A DNA stretch of 64,000 nucleotides from NCBI GenBank assembly GCA_964036275.1, contig CAXIWQ010000163.1:36019-100018 (forward strand), read 5' to 3'. Positions 10,988-24,500 of this stretch are shown piece by piece. The notes beneath the pieces were generated by a model that was given only the letters and a program-made list of their open reading frames with translations, made no database searches and was not told the origin of the DNA. This stretch comes from Litoditis marina. Its lineage: Eukaryota; Nematoda; Chromadorea; Rhabditida; Rhabditidae. Numbering within the stretch: the first letter of the stretch is position 1; the number at the start of each line of letters is the position of its first letter. Both the position numbers and the translations under genes were made by a program.

Positions 10988-12200
10988 TGTCGTATAAGGT
11001 TTTTGTAGCTGGGAGCAACAGACTTGATAGCCGTGTAATTTTTTTTCTGTAGCTGCAAGGCAAAGAGTCAATAACCGCGTTAATTTGTCTTTTGTGGCTG
11101 TGTGCCACAGAATATAAAGTCGTATTAGGTTTTTGTAGCTGGGAGCAACAGACTTGATAGCCGTATAAACTTTTTTTCTGTAGCTGCAAGGCAAAGAGTC
11201 AACAACCGCGTTAATTTGTCTTGTGTGGCTGTGTGCCACAGAATATAAAGTCGTATTAGGTTTTTGTAGCTGGGAGCAACAGACTTGATAGCCGTATGAT
11301 TTTTTTTTCTGTAGCTGCAAGGCAAAGAGTCAATAACCGCGTTAATTCGTATTTTTTGGCTGTGCGCCACATAATAGATTGTCGTATTAGGTTTTTGTAG
11401 CTGGGAGCAATAGATTTGATAGCCGTATGAACTGTTCTCTGTAGCTGCAAGGCAAAGAGTCAATAACCGCGTTAATTTGTTTTTTGTGGCTGTGCGCCAC
11501 AGAATATATAGTCGTCTTAGGTTCTTGTAGCTGTGAGCAACACACTTGGTAGCCGTATAAGCTTTTTTTGTAGCTGCAAGCCACAGAGTCAATAACCGCG
11601 TTAATTCGTACATTCTGGTTGTGCACCACAGGAAAGATAGTTGTATTAAGTTTTTGTAACTGGGAGCAACAGATTTGATAGCCGTATGAACTGTTCTCTG
11701 TAACAAGCCAAAGATTCGATAACAGCGTTAATTCGTACTTTGTGGTTGTGCACCACAGAATAGATTGTCGTTTGAGGTTTTTGTAGCTGGGAGCAACAGA
11801 TTTGATAGCCGTATGAACTGTTCTCTGTAACTGCAAGCCAAAGATTCGATAACCGCGTTAATTCGTATTTCGTGGCTGTGCGCCACAGAATAGATTGTCG
11901 TATTAGGTTTTTGTAGCTGGGAGCAACAGACTTGATAGCCGTATAAACGTTTTTCTGTAGCTGCAAGGCAAAGAGTCAATAACCGCGTTAATTCGTATTT
12001 TGTGGCTGTGCGCCACAGAATAGATTGTCGTATTAGGTTTTTGTAGCTGGGAGCAATAGATTCGATAGCCGTATGAACTGTTCTCTGTAGCTGCAAGGCA
12101 AAGAGTCAATAACCGCGTTAATTTGTTTTTTGTGGCTGTGCGCCACAGAATAGATTGTCGTATTAGGTTTTTGTAGCTGGGAGCAACAGATTTGATAGCC
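10988..12200 (+). repeat. Further copy of the 7.49-8.70 kb segment
   Basis: This segment repeats 7.49-8.70 kb at an offset of about 3498 bp, with the same order of GTCTTGTGTGGC, CATAATAG, TAACAAGCC and GTCGTTTGAGG variants. It differs by single-base changes such as CAACAACCG near 11202 and one T-run length. Further copies of the same succession occur at about 14.4-15.5 and 17.1-18.2 kb. Confidence 0.8.
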
Positions 12201-12349
12201 GTATGAACTGTTCTCTGTAACTGCAAGCCAAATATTCGATAACAGCGTTAATTCGTACTTTGTGGTTGTGCACCACAGAATAGATTGTCGTATAAGGTTT
12301 TTGTAGCTGGGAGCAACAGACTTGATAGCCGTGTAATTTTTTTTCTGTA

Positions 12350-13440
12350 GCTGCAAGCCAAAGAGTCGATAACCGCGTTAATTCATATTTCGTGGCTGTG
12401 CGCCACAGAATAGATAGTCGTATTAGGTTTTTGTAGATGGCAGCAACAGACTTGATAGCCGTATGAACTGTTTTCTGTAAATGCAAGCCAAAGAGTCGAT
12501 AACCGCGTAAATTCGTATTTCGTGGCTGTGCGCCACAGAATAGATAGTCGTATTACTTTCTTGTAGCTGGGAGCAACAGACTTGATATTTGTATAAACCT
12601 TTTTTCTGTAGCTGCAAGGCAAAGAGTCAATAACCGCGTTAATTCGTTTTTTGTGGCTGTGCGCCACAGAATATTCAGTCGTATTAGGTTCTTGTAGCTG
12701 TGAGCAATACACTTGATAGCCGTATAAGCTTTTTTTCTGTAGCTGCAAGCCACAGAGTCAATAACCGCGTCAATTCGTACTTTGTGGTTGTGCACCACAG
12801 AATAGATTGTCGTATTAGGTTTTTGTAGCTGGGAGCAACAGACTGATAGCCGTATAAACTTTTTTCTGTAGCTGCAAGGCAAAGAGTCAATAACCGCGTT
12901 AATTTGTCTTTTCTGGCTGTGCGCCACAGAATATAAAGTCGTATTAGGTTTTTGTAGCTGGGAGCAACAGACTTGATAGCCGTATAAACTTTTTTCTGTA
13001 GCTGCAAGGCAAAGAGTCAATAACCGCGTTAATTTGTTATTTGTGGCTGTGCGCCACAGAATATATAGTCGTCTTAGGTTCTTGTAGCTGTGAGCAACAC
13101 ACTTGGTAGCCGTATAAGCTTTTTTTTTGTAGCTGCAAGCCACAGAGTCAATAACCGCGTTAATTCGTACTTTCTGGTTGTGCACCACAGGAAAGATAGT
13201 TGTATTAAGTTTTTGTAGCTGGGAGCAACAGATTTGATAGCCGTATGAACTGTTCTCTGTAACTGCAAGCCAAAGATTCGATAACAGCGTTAATTCGTAC
13301 TTTGTGGTTGTGCACCACAGAATAGATTGTCGTATAAGGTTTTTGTAGCTGGGAGCAACAGACTTGATAGCCGTGTAAATTTTTTCTGTAGCTGCAAGCC
13401 AAAGAGTCGATAACCGCGTTAATTCATGTTTCGTGGCTGT
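12350..13440 (+). repeat. Segment shared with 18.47-19.56 kb
   Basis: This stretch of about eight monomers matches 18.47-19.56 kb at an offset of about 6112 bp (47 monomers). Shared rare variants are TTTGTTATTTGTGG (13031 and 19144) and TTCATGTTTCG (13426 and 19538). It flanks the 21-monomer duplication on its left; its partner lies on the right. Confidence 0.75.
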
Positions 13441-16400
13441 GCGCCACAGAATAGATAGTCGTATTAGGTTTTTGTAGCTGTGAGCAACACACTTGATAGC
13501 CGTATAAGCTTTTTTTCTGTAGCTGCAAGCCACAGAGTCAATAACCGCGTCAATTCGTACTTTGTGGTTGTGCACCACAGAATAGATTGTCGTATTAGGT
13601 TTTTGTAGCTGGGAGCAACAGACTTGATAGCCGTGTAAACTTTTTTCTGTAGCTGCAAGCCAAAGAGTCGATAACCGCGTTAATTCATATTTCGTGGCTG
13701 TGCGCCACAGAATATATAGTCGTATTAGGTTTTTGTAGCTGGGAGCAACAGACTTGATAGCCGTATAAACTTTTTGTTCTGTAGCTGCAAGGCAAAGAGT
13801 CAATAACCACGTTAATTTGTCTTTTGTGGCTGTGTGCCACAGAATATAAAGTCGTATTAGGTTTTTGTAGCTGGGAGCAACAGACTTGATAGCCGTATGA
13901 TTTTTTTTTCTGTAGCTGCAAGGCAAAGAGTCAATAACCGCGTTAATTTGTCTTTTGTGGCTGTGCGCCACAGAATATAAAGTCGTATTAGGTTTTTGTA
14001 GCTGGGAGCAACAGACTTGATAGCCGTATAAACTTTTTTCTGTAGCTGCAAGGCAAAGAGTCAATAACCGCGTAATTTGTTTTTTGTGGCTGTGCGCCAC
14101 AGAATATATAGTCGTCTTAGGTTCTTGTAGCTGTGAGCAACACACTTGGTAGCCGTATAAGCTTTTTTTTGTAGCTGCAAGCCACAGAGTCAATAACCGC
14201 GTTAATTCGTACTTTCTGGTTGTGCACCACAGGAAAGATAGTTGTATTAAGTTTTTGTAGCTGGGAGCAACAGATTTGATAGCCGTATGAACTGTTCTCT
14301 GTAACTGCAAGCCAAAGATTCGATAACAGCGTTTATTCGTACTTTGTGGTTGTGCACCACAGAATAGATTGTCGTATAAGGTTTTTGTAGCTGGGAGCAA
14401 CAGACTTGATAGCGTGTAATTTTTTTTCTGTAGCTGCAAGGCAAAGAGTCAATAACCGCGTTAATTTGTCTTTTGTGGCTGTGTGCCACAGAATATAAAG
14501 TCGTATTAGGTTTTTGTAGCTGGGAGCAACAGACTTGATAGCCGTATAAACTTTTTTCTGTAGCTGCAAGGCAAAGAGTCAATAACCGCGTTAATTTGTC
14601 TTGTGTGGCTGTGTGCCACAGAATATAAAGTCGTATTAGGTTTTTGTAGCTGGGAGCAACAGACTTGATAGCCGTATGATTTTTTTTTCTGTAGCTGCAA
14701 GGCAAAGAGTCAATAACCGCGTTAATTCGTATTTTTTGGCTGTGCGCCACATAATAGATTGTCGTATTAGGTTTTTGTAGCTGGGAGCAATAGATTTGAT
14801 AGCCGTATGAACTGTTCTCTGTAGCTGCAAGGCAAAGAGTCAATAACCGCGTTAATTTGTTTTTTTGTGGCTGTGCGCCACAGAATATATAGTCGTCTTA
14901 GGTTCTTGTAGCTGTGAGCAACACACTTGGTAGCCGTATAAGCTTTTTTTTGTAGCTGCAAGCCACAGAGTCAATAACCGCGTTAATTCGTACATTCTGG
15001 TTGTGCACCACAGGAAAGATAGTTGTATTAAGTTTTTGTAACTGGGAGGCAACAGATTTGATAGCCGTATGAACTGTTCTCTGTAACAAGCCAAAGATTC
15101 GATAACAGCGTTAATTCGTACTTTGTGGTTGTGCACCACAGAATAGATTGTCGTTTGAGGTTTTTGTAGCTGGGAGCAACAGATTTGATAGCCGTATGAA
15201 CTGTTCTCTGTAACTGCAAGCCAAAGATTCGATAACCGCGTTAATTCGTATTTCGTGGCTGTGCGCCACAGAATAGATTGTCGTATTAGGTTTTTGTAGC
15301 TGGGAGCAACAGACTTGATAGCCGTATAAACGTTTTTCTGTAGCTGCAAGGCAAAGAGTCAATAACCGCGTTAATTCGTATTTTGTGGCTGTGCGCCACA
15401 GAATAGATTGTCGTATTAGGTTTTTGTAGCTGGGAGCAATAGATTCGATAGCCGTATGAACTGTTCTCTGTAGCTGCAAGGCAAAGAGTCAATAACCGCG
15501 TTATTTGTTTTTTGTGGCTGTGCGCCACAGAATAGATTGTCGTATTAGGTTTTTGTAGCTGGGAGCAACAGATTTGATAGCCGTATGAACTGTTCTCTGT
15601 AACTGCAAGCCAAATATTCGATAACAGCGTTAATTCGTACTTTGTGGTTGTGCACCACAGAATATATTGTCGTATAAGGTTTTTGTAGCTGGGAGCAACA
15701 GACTTGATAGCCGTGTAATTTTTTTTCTGTAGCTGCAAGCCAAAGAGTCGATAACCGCGTTAATTCATATTTCGTGGCTGTGCGCCACAGAATAGATAGT
15801 CGTATTAGGTTTTGTAGCTGGCAGCAACAGACTTGATAGCCGTATGAACTGTTTTCTGTAAATGCAAGCCAAAGAGTCGATAACCGCGTAAATTCGTATT
15901 TCGTGGCTGTGCGCCACAGAATAGATAGTCGTATTACTTTCTTGTAGCTGGGAGCAACAGACTTGATATTTGTATAAACCTTTTTTCTGTAGCTGCAAGG
16001 CAAAGAGTCAATAACCGCGTTAATTCGTTTTTTTTGTGGCTGTGCGCCACAGAATATTCAGTCGTATTAGGTTCTTGTAGCTGTGAGCAATACACTTGAT
16101 AGCCGTATAAGCTTTTTTTCTGTAGCTGCAAGCCACAGAGTCAATAACCGCGTCAATTCGTACTTTGTGGTTGTGCACCACAGAATAGATTGTCGTATTA
16201 GGTTTTTGTAGCTGGGAGCAACAGACTTGATAGCCGTATAAACTTTTTTCTGTAGCTGCAAGGCAAAGAGTCAATAACCGCGTTAATTTGTCTTTTGTGG
16301 CTGTGCGCCACAGAATATAAAGTCGTATTAGGTTTTTGTAGCTGGGAGCAACAGACTTGATAGCCGTGTAAACTTTTTTCTGTAGCTGCAAGCCAAAGAG

Positions 16401-18990
16401 TCGATAACCGCGTTAATTCATATTTCGTGGCTGTGCGCCACAGAATATATAGTCGTATTAGGTTTTTGTAGCTGGGAGCAACAGACTTGATAGCCGTATA
16501 AACTTTTTGTTCTGTAGCTGCAAGGCAAAGAGTCAATAACCACGTTAATTTGTCTTTTGTGGCTGTGTGCCACAGAATATAAAGTCGTATTAGGTTTTTG
16601 TAGCTGGGAGCAACAGACTTGATAGCCGTATGATTTTTTTTTCTGTAGCTGCAAGGCAAAGAGTCAATAACCGCGTTAATTTGTCTTTTGTGGCTGTGCG
16701 CCACAGAATATAAAGTCGTATTAGGTTTTTGTAGCTGGGAGCAACAGACTTGATAGCCGTATAAACTTTTTTCTGTAGCTGCAAGGCAAAGAGTCAATAA
16801 CCGCGTTAATTTGTTTTTTGTGGCTGTGCGCCACAGAATATATAGTCGTCTTAGGTTCTTGTAGCTGTGAGCAACACACTTGGTAGCCGTATAAGCTTTT
16901 TTTGTAGCTGCAAGCCACAGAGTCAATAACCGCGTTAATTCGTACTTTCTGGTTGTGCACCACAGGAAAGATAGTTGTATTAAGTTTTTGTAGCTGGGAG
17001 CAACAGATTTGATAGCCGTATGAACTGTTCTCTGTAACTGCAAGCCAAAGATTCGATAACAGCGTTAATTCGTACTTTGTGGTTGTGCACCACAGAATAG
17101 ATTGTCGTATAAGGTTTTTGTAGCTGGGAGCAACAGACTTGATAGCCGTGTAATTTTTTTTCTGTAGCTGCAAGGCAAAGAGTCAATAACCGCGTTAATT
17201 TGTCTTTTGTGGCTGTGTGCCACAGAATATAAAGTCGTATTAGGTTTTTGTAGCTGGGAGCAACAGACTTGATAGCCGTATAAACTTTTTTCTGTAGCTG
17301 CAAGGCAAAGAGTCAATAACCGCGTTAATTTGTCTTGTGTGGCTGTGTGCCACAGAATATAAAGTCGTATTAGGTTTTTGTAGCTGGGAGCAACAGACTT
17401 GATAGCCGTATGATTTTTTTTTTCTGTAGCTGCAAGGCAAAGAGTCAATAACCGCGTTAATTCGTATTTTTTGGCTGTGCGCCACATAATAGATTGTCGT
17501 ATTAGGTTTTTGTAGCTGGGAGCAATAGATTTGATAGCCGTATGAACTGTTCTCTGTAGCTGCAAGAAGAGTCAATAACCGCGTTAATTTGTTTATTGTG
17601 GCTGTGCGCCACAGAATATATAGTCGTCTTAGGTTCTTGTAGCTGTGAGCAACACACTTGGTAGCCGTATAAGCTTTTTTTGTAGCTGCAAGCCACAGAG
17701 TCAATAACCGCGTTAATTCGTACATTCTGGTTGTGCACCACAGGAAAGATAGTTGTATTAAGTTTTTGTAACTGGGAGCAACAGATTTGATAGCCGTATG
17801 AACTGTTCTCTGTAACAAGCCAAAGATTCGATAACAGCGTTAATTCGTACTTTGTGGTTGTGCACCACAGAATAGATTGTCGTTTGAGGTTTTTGTAGCT
17901 GGGAGCAACAGATTTGATAGCCGTATGAACTGTTCTCTGTAACTGCAAGCCAAAGATTCGATAACCGCGTTAATTCGTATTTCGTGGCTGTGCGCCACAG
18001 AATAGATTGTCGTATTAGGTTTTTGTAGCTGGGAGCAACAGACTTGATAGCCGTATAAACGTTTTTCTGTAGCTGCAAGGCAAAGAGTCAATAACCGCGT
18101 TAATTCGTATTTTGTGGCTGTGCGCCACAGAATAGATTGTCGTATTAGGTTTTTGTAGCTGGGAGCAATAGATTCGATAGCCGTATGAACTGTTCTCTGT
18201 AGCTGCAAGGCAAAGAGTCAATAACCGCGTTAATTTGTTTTTTGTGGCTGTGCGCCACAGAATAGATTGTCGTATTAGGTTTTTGTAGCTGGGAGCAACA
18301 GATTTGATAGCCGTATGAACTGTTCTCTGTAACTGCAAGCCAAATATTCGATAACAGCGTTAATTCGTACTTTGTGGTTGTGCACCACAGAATATATTGT
18401 CGTATAAGGTTTTTGTAGCTGGAGCAACAGACTTGATAGCCGTGTAATTTTTTTTCTGTAGCTGCAAGCCAAAGAGTCGATAACCGCGTTAATTCATATT
18501 TCGTGGCTGTGCGCCACAGAATAGATAGTCGTATTAGGTTTTTGTAGCTGGCAGCAACAGACTTGATAGCCGTATGAACTGTTTTCTGTAAATGCAAGCC
18601 AAAGAGGTCGATAACCGCGTAAATTCGTATTTCGTGGCTGTGCGCCACAGAATAGATAGTCGTATTACTTTCTTGTAGCTGGGAGCAACAGACTTGATAT
18701 TTGTATAAACCTTTTTTCTGTAGCTGCAAGGCAAAGAGTCAATAACCGCGTTAATTCGTTTTTTGTGGCTGTGCGCCACAGAATATTCAGTCGTATTAGG
18801 TTCTTGTAGCTGTGAGCAATACACTTGATAGCCGTATAAGCTTTTTTTCTGTAGCTGCAAGCCACAGAGTCAATAACCGCGTCAATTCGTACTTTGTGGT
18901 TGTGCACCACAGAATAGATTGTCGTATTAGGTTTTTGTAGCTGGGAGCAACAGACTTGATAGCCGTATAAACTTTTTTCTGTAGCTGCAA
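13430..18990 (+). repeat. Tandem duplication of 21 monomers (~2730-bp offset)
   Basis: About 13.43-16.2 kb and 16.16-18.99 kb match at 2729-2733 bp (21 x 130 = 2730). Shared rare marks are TTTTTGTTCTG followed by ATAACCACG (13805 and 16538) and GTCGTTTGAGG (near 15153 and 17880). Copies differ by single-base losses, for example GATAGCGTGT near 14412 and GCAAGAAGAGTC near 17564. The small indels shift reading frames, which is why the longest open frame of the window falls in this part. Confidence 0.85.
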
Positions 18991-19149
18991 GGCAAAGAGT
19001 CAATAACCGCGTTAATTTGTCTTTTGTGGCTGTGCGCCACAGAATATAAAGTCGTATTAGGTTTTTGTAGCTGGGAGCAACAGACTTGATAGCCGTATAA
19101 ACTTTTTTCTGTAGCTGCAAGGCAAAGAGTCAATAACCGCGTTAATTTG

Positions 19150-21580
19150 TTATTTGTGGCTGTGCGCCACAGAATATATAGTCGTCTTAGGTTCTTGTAG
19201 CTGTGAGCAACACACTTGGTAGCCGTATAAGCTTTTTTTTTTGTAGCTGCAAGCCACAGAGTCAATAACCGCGTTAATTCGTACTTTCTGGTTGTGCACC
19301 ACAGGAAAGATAGTTGTATTAAGTTTTGTAGCTGGGAGCAACAGATTGATAGCCGTATGAACTGTTCTCTGTAACTGCAAGCCAAAGATTCGATAACAGC
19401 GTTAATTCGTACTTTGTGGTTGTGCACCACAGAATAGATTGTCGTATAAGGTTTTTGTAGCTGGGAGCAACAGACTTGATAGCCGTGTAAATTTTTTTCT
19501 GTAGCTGCAAGCCAAAGAGTCGATAACCGCGTTAATTCATGTTTCGTGGCTGTGCGCCACAGAATAGATAGTCGTATTAGGTTTTTGTAGCTGGCAGCAA
19601 CAGACTTGATAGCCGTATGAACTGTTTTCTGTAAATGCAAGCCAAAGAGTCGATAACCGCGTAAATTCGTATTTCGTTGCGCCACAGAATAGATAGTCGT
19701 ATTACTTTCTTGTAGCTGGGAGCAACATACTTGATATTTGTATAAACCTTTTTTCTGTAGCTGCAAGGCAAAGAGTCAACAACCGCGTTAATTCGTCTTT
19801 TGTGGCTGTGCGCCACAGAATATTCAGTCGTATTAGGTTCTTGTAGCTGTGAGCAACACACTTGATAGCCGTATAAGCTTTTTTTCTGTAGCTGCAAGCC
19901 ACAGAGTCAATAACCGCGTCAATTCGTACTTTGTGGTTGTGCACCACAGAATAGATTGTCGTATTAGGTTTTTGTAGCTGGGAGCAACAGACTTGATAGC
20001 CGTGTAAACTTTTTTCTGTAGCTGCAAGCCAAAGAGTCGATAACCGCGTTAATTCATATTTCGTGGCTGTGCGCCACAGAATAGATAGTCGTATTAGGTT
20101 TTTGTAGCTGGGAGCAACAGACTTGATAGCCGTATAAACTTTTTGTTCTGTAGCTGCAAGGCAAAGAGTCAATAACCACGTTAATTTGTCTTTTGTGGCT
20201 GTGTGCCACAGAATATAAAGTCGTATTAGGTTTTTGTAGCTGGGAGCAACAGACTTGATAGCCGTATGATTTTTTTTTCTGTAGCTGCAAGGCAAAGAGT
20301 CAATAACCGCGTTAATTTGTCTTTGTGGCTGTGCGCCACAGAATATAAAGTCGTATTAGGTTTTTGTAGCTGGAGCAACAGACTTGATAGCCGTATAAAC
20401 TTTTTTCTGTAGCTGCAAGGCAAAGAGTCAATAACCGCGTTAATTTGTTATTTGTGGTTGTGCGCCACAGAATATATAGTCGTCTTAGGTTCTTGTAGCT
20501 GTGAGCAACACACTTGGTAGCCGTATAAGCTTTTTTTTTTGTAGCTGCAAGCCACAGAGTCAATAACCGCGTTAATTCGTACTTTCTGGTTGTGCACCAC
20601 AGGAAAGATAGTTGTATTAAGTTTTTGTAGCTGGGAGCAACAGATTTGATAGCCGTATGAACTGTTCTCTGTAACTGCAAGCCAAAGATTCGATAACAGC
20701 GTTAATTCGTACTTTGTGGTTGTGCACCACAGAATAGATTGTCGTATAAGGTTTTTGTAGCTGGGAGCAACAGACTTGATAGCCGTGTAAATTTTTTTCT
20801 GTAGCTGCAAGCCAAAGAGTCGATAACCGCGTTAATTCATGTTTCGTGGCTGTGCGCCACAGAATAGATAGTCGTATTAGGTTTTTGTAGCTGCAGCAAC
20901 AGACTTGATAGCCGTATGAACTGTTTTCTGTAAATGCAAGCCAAAGAGTCGATAACCGCGTAAATTCGTATTTCGTTGCGCCACAGAATAGATAGTCGTA
21001 TTACTTTCTTGTAGCTGGGAGCAACAGACTTGATATTTGTATAAACCTTTTTTCTGTAGCTGCAAGGCAAAGAGTCAACAACCGCGTTAATTGGTCTTTT
21101 GTGGCTGTGCGCCACAGAATATTCAGTCGTATTAGGTTCTTGTAGCTGTGAGCAACACACTTGATAGCCGTATAAGCTTTTTTTCTGTAGCTGCAAGCCA
21201 CAGAGTCAATAACCGCGTCAATTCGTACTTTGTGGTTGTGCACCACAGAATAGATTGTCGTATTAGGTTTTTGTAGCTGGGAGCAACAGACTTGATAGCC
21301 GTGTAAACTTTTTTCTGTAGCTGCAAGCCAAAGAGTCGATAACCGCGTTAATTCATATTTCGTGGCTGTGCGCCACAGAATAGATAGTCGTATTAGGTTT
21401 TTGTAGCTGGGAGCAACAGACTTGATAGCCGTATAAACTTTTTTGTTCTGTAGCTGCAAGGCAAAGAGTCAATAACCACGTTAATTTGTCTTTTGTGGCT
21501 GTGTGCCACAGAATATAAAGTCGTATTAGGTTTTTGTAGCTGGGAGCAACAGACTTGATAGCCGTATGATTTTTTTTCTG
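19150..21580 (+). repeat. Tandem duplication of 10 monomers (1299-bp offset)
   Basis: About 19.15-20.28 kb and 20.45-21.58 kb match at 1298-1299 bp, which is exactly the 10-monomer core unit. Shared marks are GAGTCAACAACCG, TTCATGTTTCG and TTTTGTTCTG with ATAACCACG. The copies differ in small changes such as AGCTGCAGCAAC near 20892. Confidence 0.85.
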
Positions 21581-21599
21581 TAGCTGCAAGGCAAAGAGT

Positions 21600-24500
21600 C
21601 AATAACCGCGTAAATTCGTATTTTTTGGCTGTGCGCCACATAATAGATTGTCGTATTAGGTTTTTGTAGCTGGGAGCAATAGATTTGATAGCCGTATGAA
21701 CTGTTCTCTGTAGCTGCAAGGCAAAGAGTCAATAACCGCGTTAATTTGTTTTTTGTGGCTGTGCGCCACAGAATATATAGTCGTCTTAGGTTCTTGTAGC
21801 TGTGAGCAACACACTTGGTAGCCGTATAAGCTTTTTTTTGTAGCTGCAAGCCACAGAGTCAATAACCGCGTTAATTCGTACATTCTGGTTGTGCACCACA
21901 GGAAAGATAGTTGTATTAAGTTTTTGTAGCTGGGAGCAACAGATTTGATAGCCGTATGAACTGTTCTCTGTAACTGCAAGCCAAAGATTCGATAACAGCG
22001 TTAATTCGTACTTTGTGGTTGTGCACCACAGAATAGATTGTCGTTTAAGGTTTTTGTAGCTGGGAGCAACAGATTTGATAGCCGTATGAACTGTTCTCTG
22101 TAACTGCAAGCCAAAGATTCGATAACCGCGTTAATTCGTATTTCGTGGCTGTGCGCCACAGAATAGATTGTCGTATTAGGTTTTTGTAGCTGGGAGCAAC
22201 AGACTTGATAGCCGTATAAACTTTTTTCTGTAGCTGCAAGGCAAAGAGTCAATAACCGCGTTAATTCGTATTTTGTGGCTGTGCGCCACAGAATAGATTG
22301 TCGTATTAGGTTTTTGTAGCTGGGAGCAATAGATTCGATAGCCGTATGAACTGTTCTCTGTAGCTGCAAGGCAAAGAGTCAATAACCGCGTTAATTTGTT
22401 TTTTGTGGCTGTGCGCCACAGAATATATAGTCGTCTTAGGTTCTTGTAGCTGTGAGCAACACACTTGGTAGCCGTATAAGCTTTTTTTTGTAGCTGCAAG
22501 CCACAGAGTCAATAACCGCGTTAATTCGTACTTTCTGGTTGTGCACCACAGGAAAGATAGTTGTATTAGGTTTTTGTAGCTGGCAGCAACAGACTTGATA
22601 GCCGTATGAACTGTTTTCTGTAAATGCAAGCCAAAGAGTCGATAACCGCGTAAATTCGTATTTCGTGGCTGTGCGCCACAGAATAGATAGTCGTATTACT
22701 TTCTTGTAGCTGGGAGCAACAGACTTGATATTTGTATAAACCTTTTTTCTGTAGCTGCAAGGCAAAGAGTCAATAACCGCGTTAATTCGTTTTTTTGTGG
22801 CTGTGCGCCACAGAATATTCAGTCGTATTAGGTTCTTGTAGCTGTGAGCAATACACTTGATAGCCGTATAAGCTTTTTTTCTGTAGCTGCAAGCCACAGA
22901 GTCAATAACCGCGTCAATTCGTACTTTGTTGCACCACAGAATAGATTGTCGTATTAGGTTTTTGTAGCTGGGAGCAACAGACTTGATAGCCGTATAAACT
23001 TTTTTCTGTAGCTGCAAGGCAAAGAGTCAATAACCGCGTTAATTTGTCTTTTGTGGCTGTGCGCCACAGAATATAAAGTCGTATTAGGTTTTTGTAGCTG
23101 GGAGCAACAGACTTGATAGCCGTATAAACTTTTTTCTGTAGCTGCAAGGCAAAGAGTCAATAACCGCGTTAATTTGTCTTTTGTGGCTGTGCGCCGAAGA
23201 ATATATAGTCGTCTTAGGTTCTTGTAGCTGTGAGAAACACACTTGGTAGCCGTATAAGCTTTTTTTTTGTAGCTGCAAGCCACAGAGTCAATAACCGCGT
23301 TAATTCGTACTTTCTGGTTGTGCACCACAGGAAAGATAGTTGTATTAAGTTTTTGTAGCTGGGAGCAACAGATTTGATAGCCGTATGAACTGTTCTCTGT
23401 AACTGCAAGCCAAAGATTCGATAACAGCGTTAATTCGTACTTTGTGGTTGTGCACCACAGAATAGATTGTCGTATAAGGTTTTTGTAGCTGGCAGCAACA
23501 GACTTGATAGCCGTATGAACTGTTTTCTGTAAATGCAAGCCAAAGAGTCGATAACCGCGTAAATTCGTATTTCGTTGCGCCACAGAATAGATAGTCGTAT
23601 ACTTTCTTGTAGCTGGGAGCAACAGACTTGATATTTGTATAAACCTTTTTTCTGTAGCTGCAAGGCAAAGAGTCAATAACCGCGTTAATTCGTCTTTTGT
23701 GGCTGTGCGCCACAGAATATTCAGTCGTATTAGGTTCTTGTAGCTGTGAGCAACACACTTGATAGCCGTATAAGCTTTTTTCTGTAGCTGCAAGCCACAG
23801 AGTCAATAACCGCGTCAATTCGTACTTTGTGGTTGTGCACCACAGAATAGATTGTCGTATTAGGTTTTTGTAGCTGGGAGCAACAGACTTGATAGCCGTG
23901 TAAACTTTTTTCTGTAGCTGCAAGCCAAAGATTCGATAACCGCGTTAATTCATATTTCGTGGCTGTGCGCCACAGAATAGATAGTCGTATTAGGTTTTTG
24001 TAGCTGGGAGCAACAGACTTGATAGCCGTATAAACTTTTTTCTGTAGCTGCAAGGCAAAGAGTCAATAACCGCGTTAATCTGTCTTTTGTGGCTGTGTGC
24101 CACAGAATATAAAGTCGTATTAGGTTTTTGTAGCTGGGAGCAACAGACTTGATAGCCGTATGATTTTTTTTCTGTAGCTGCAAGGCAAAGAGTCAATAAC
24201 CGCGTTAATTCGTATTTTTTGGCTGTGCGCCACATAATAGATTGTCGTATTAGGTTTTTGTAGCTGGAGCAATAGATTTGATAGCCGTATGAACTGTTCT
24301 CTGTAGCTGCAAGGCAAAGAGTCAATAACCGCGTTAATTTGTTTTTTGTGGCTGTGCGCCACAGAATATATAGTCGTCTTAGGTTCTTGTAGCTGTGAGC
24401 AACACACTTGGTAGCCGTATAAGCTTTTTTTGTAGCTGCAAGCCACAGAGTCAATAACCGCGTTAATTCGTACTTTCTGTTGTGCACCACAGGAAAGATA

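Noticed and set aside
12553..14439. 628-residue minus-strand open frame, and all shorter overlapping frames
   Set aside because: It begins at TTG, reads the same satellite repeats in rotating frames (KSVAPSYKNL, CCSQLQKPNT and LLLPATKT are one DNA segment in three frames), and its length depends on chance one-base indels. The monomer is not a multiple of three. No domain or conserved frame was seen.
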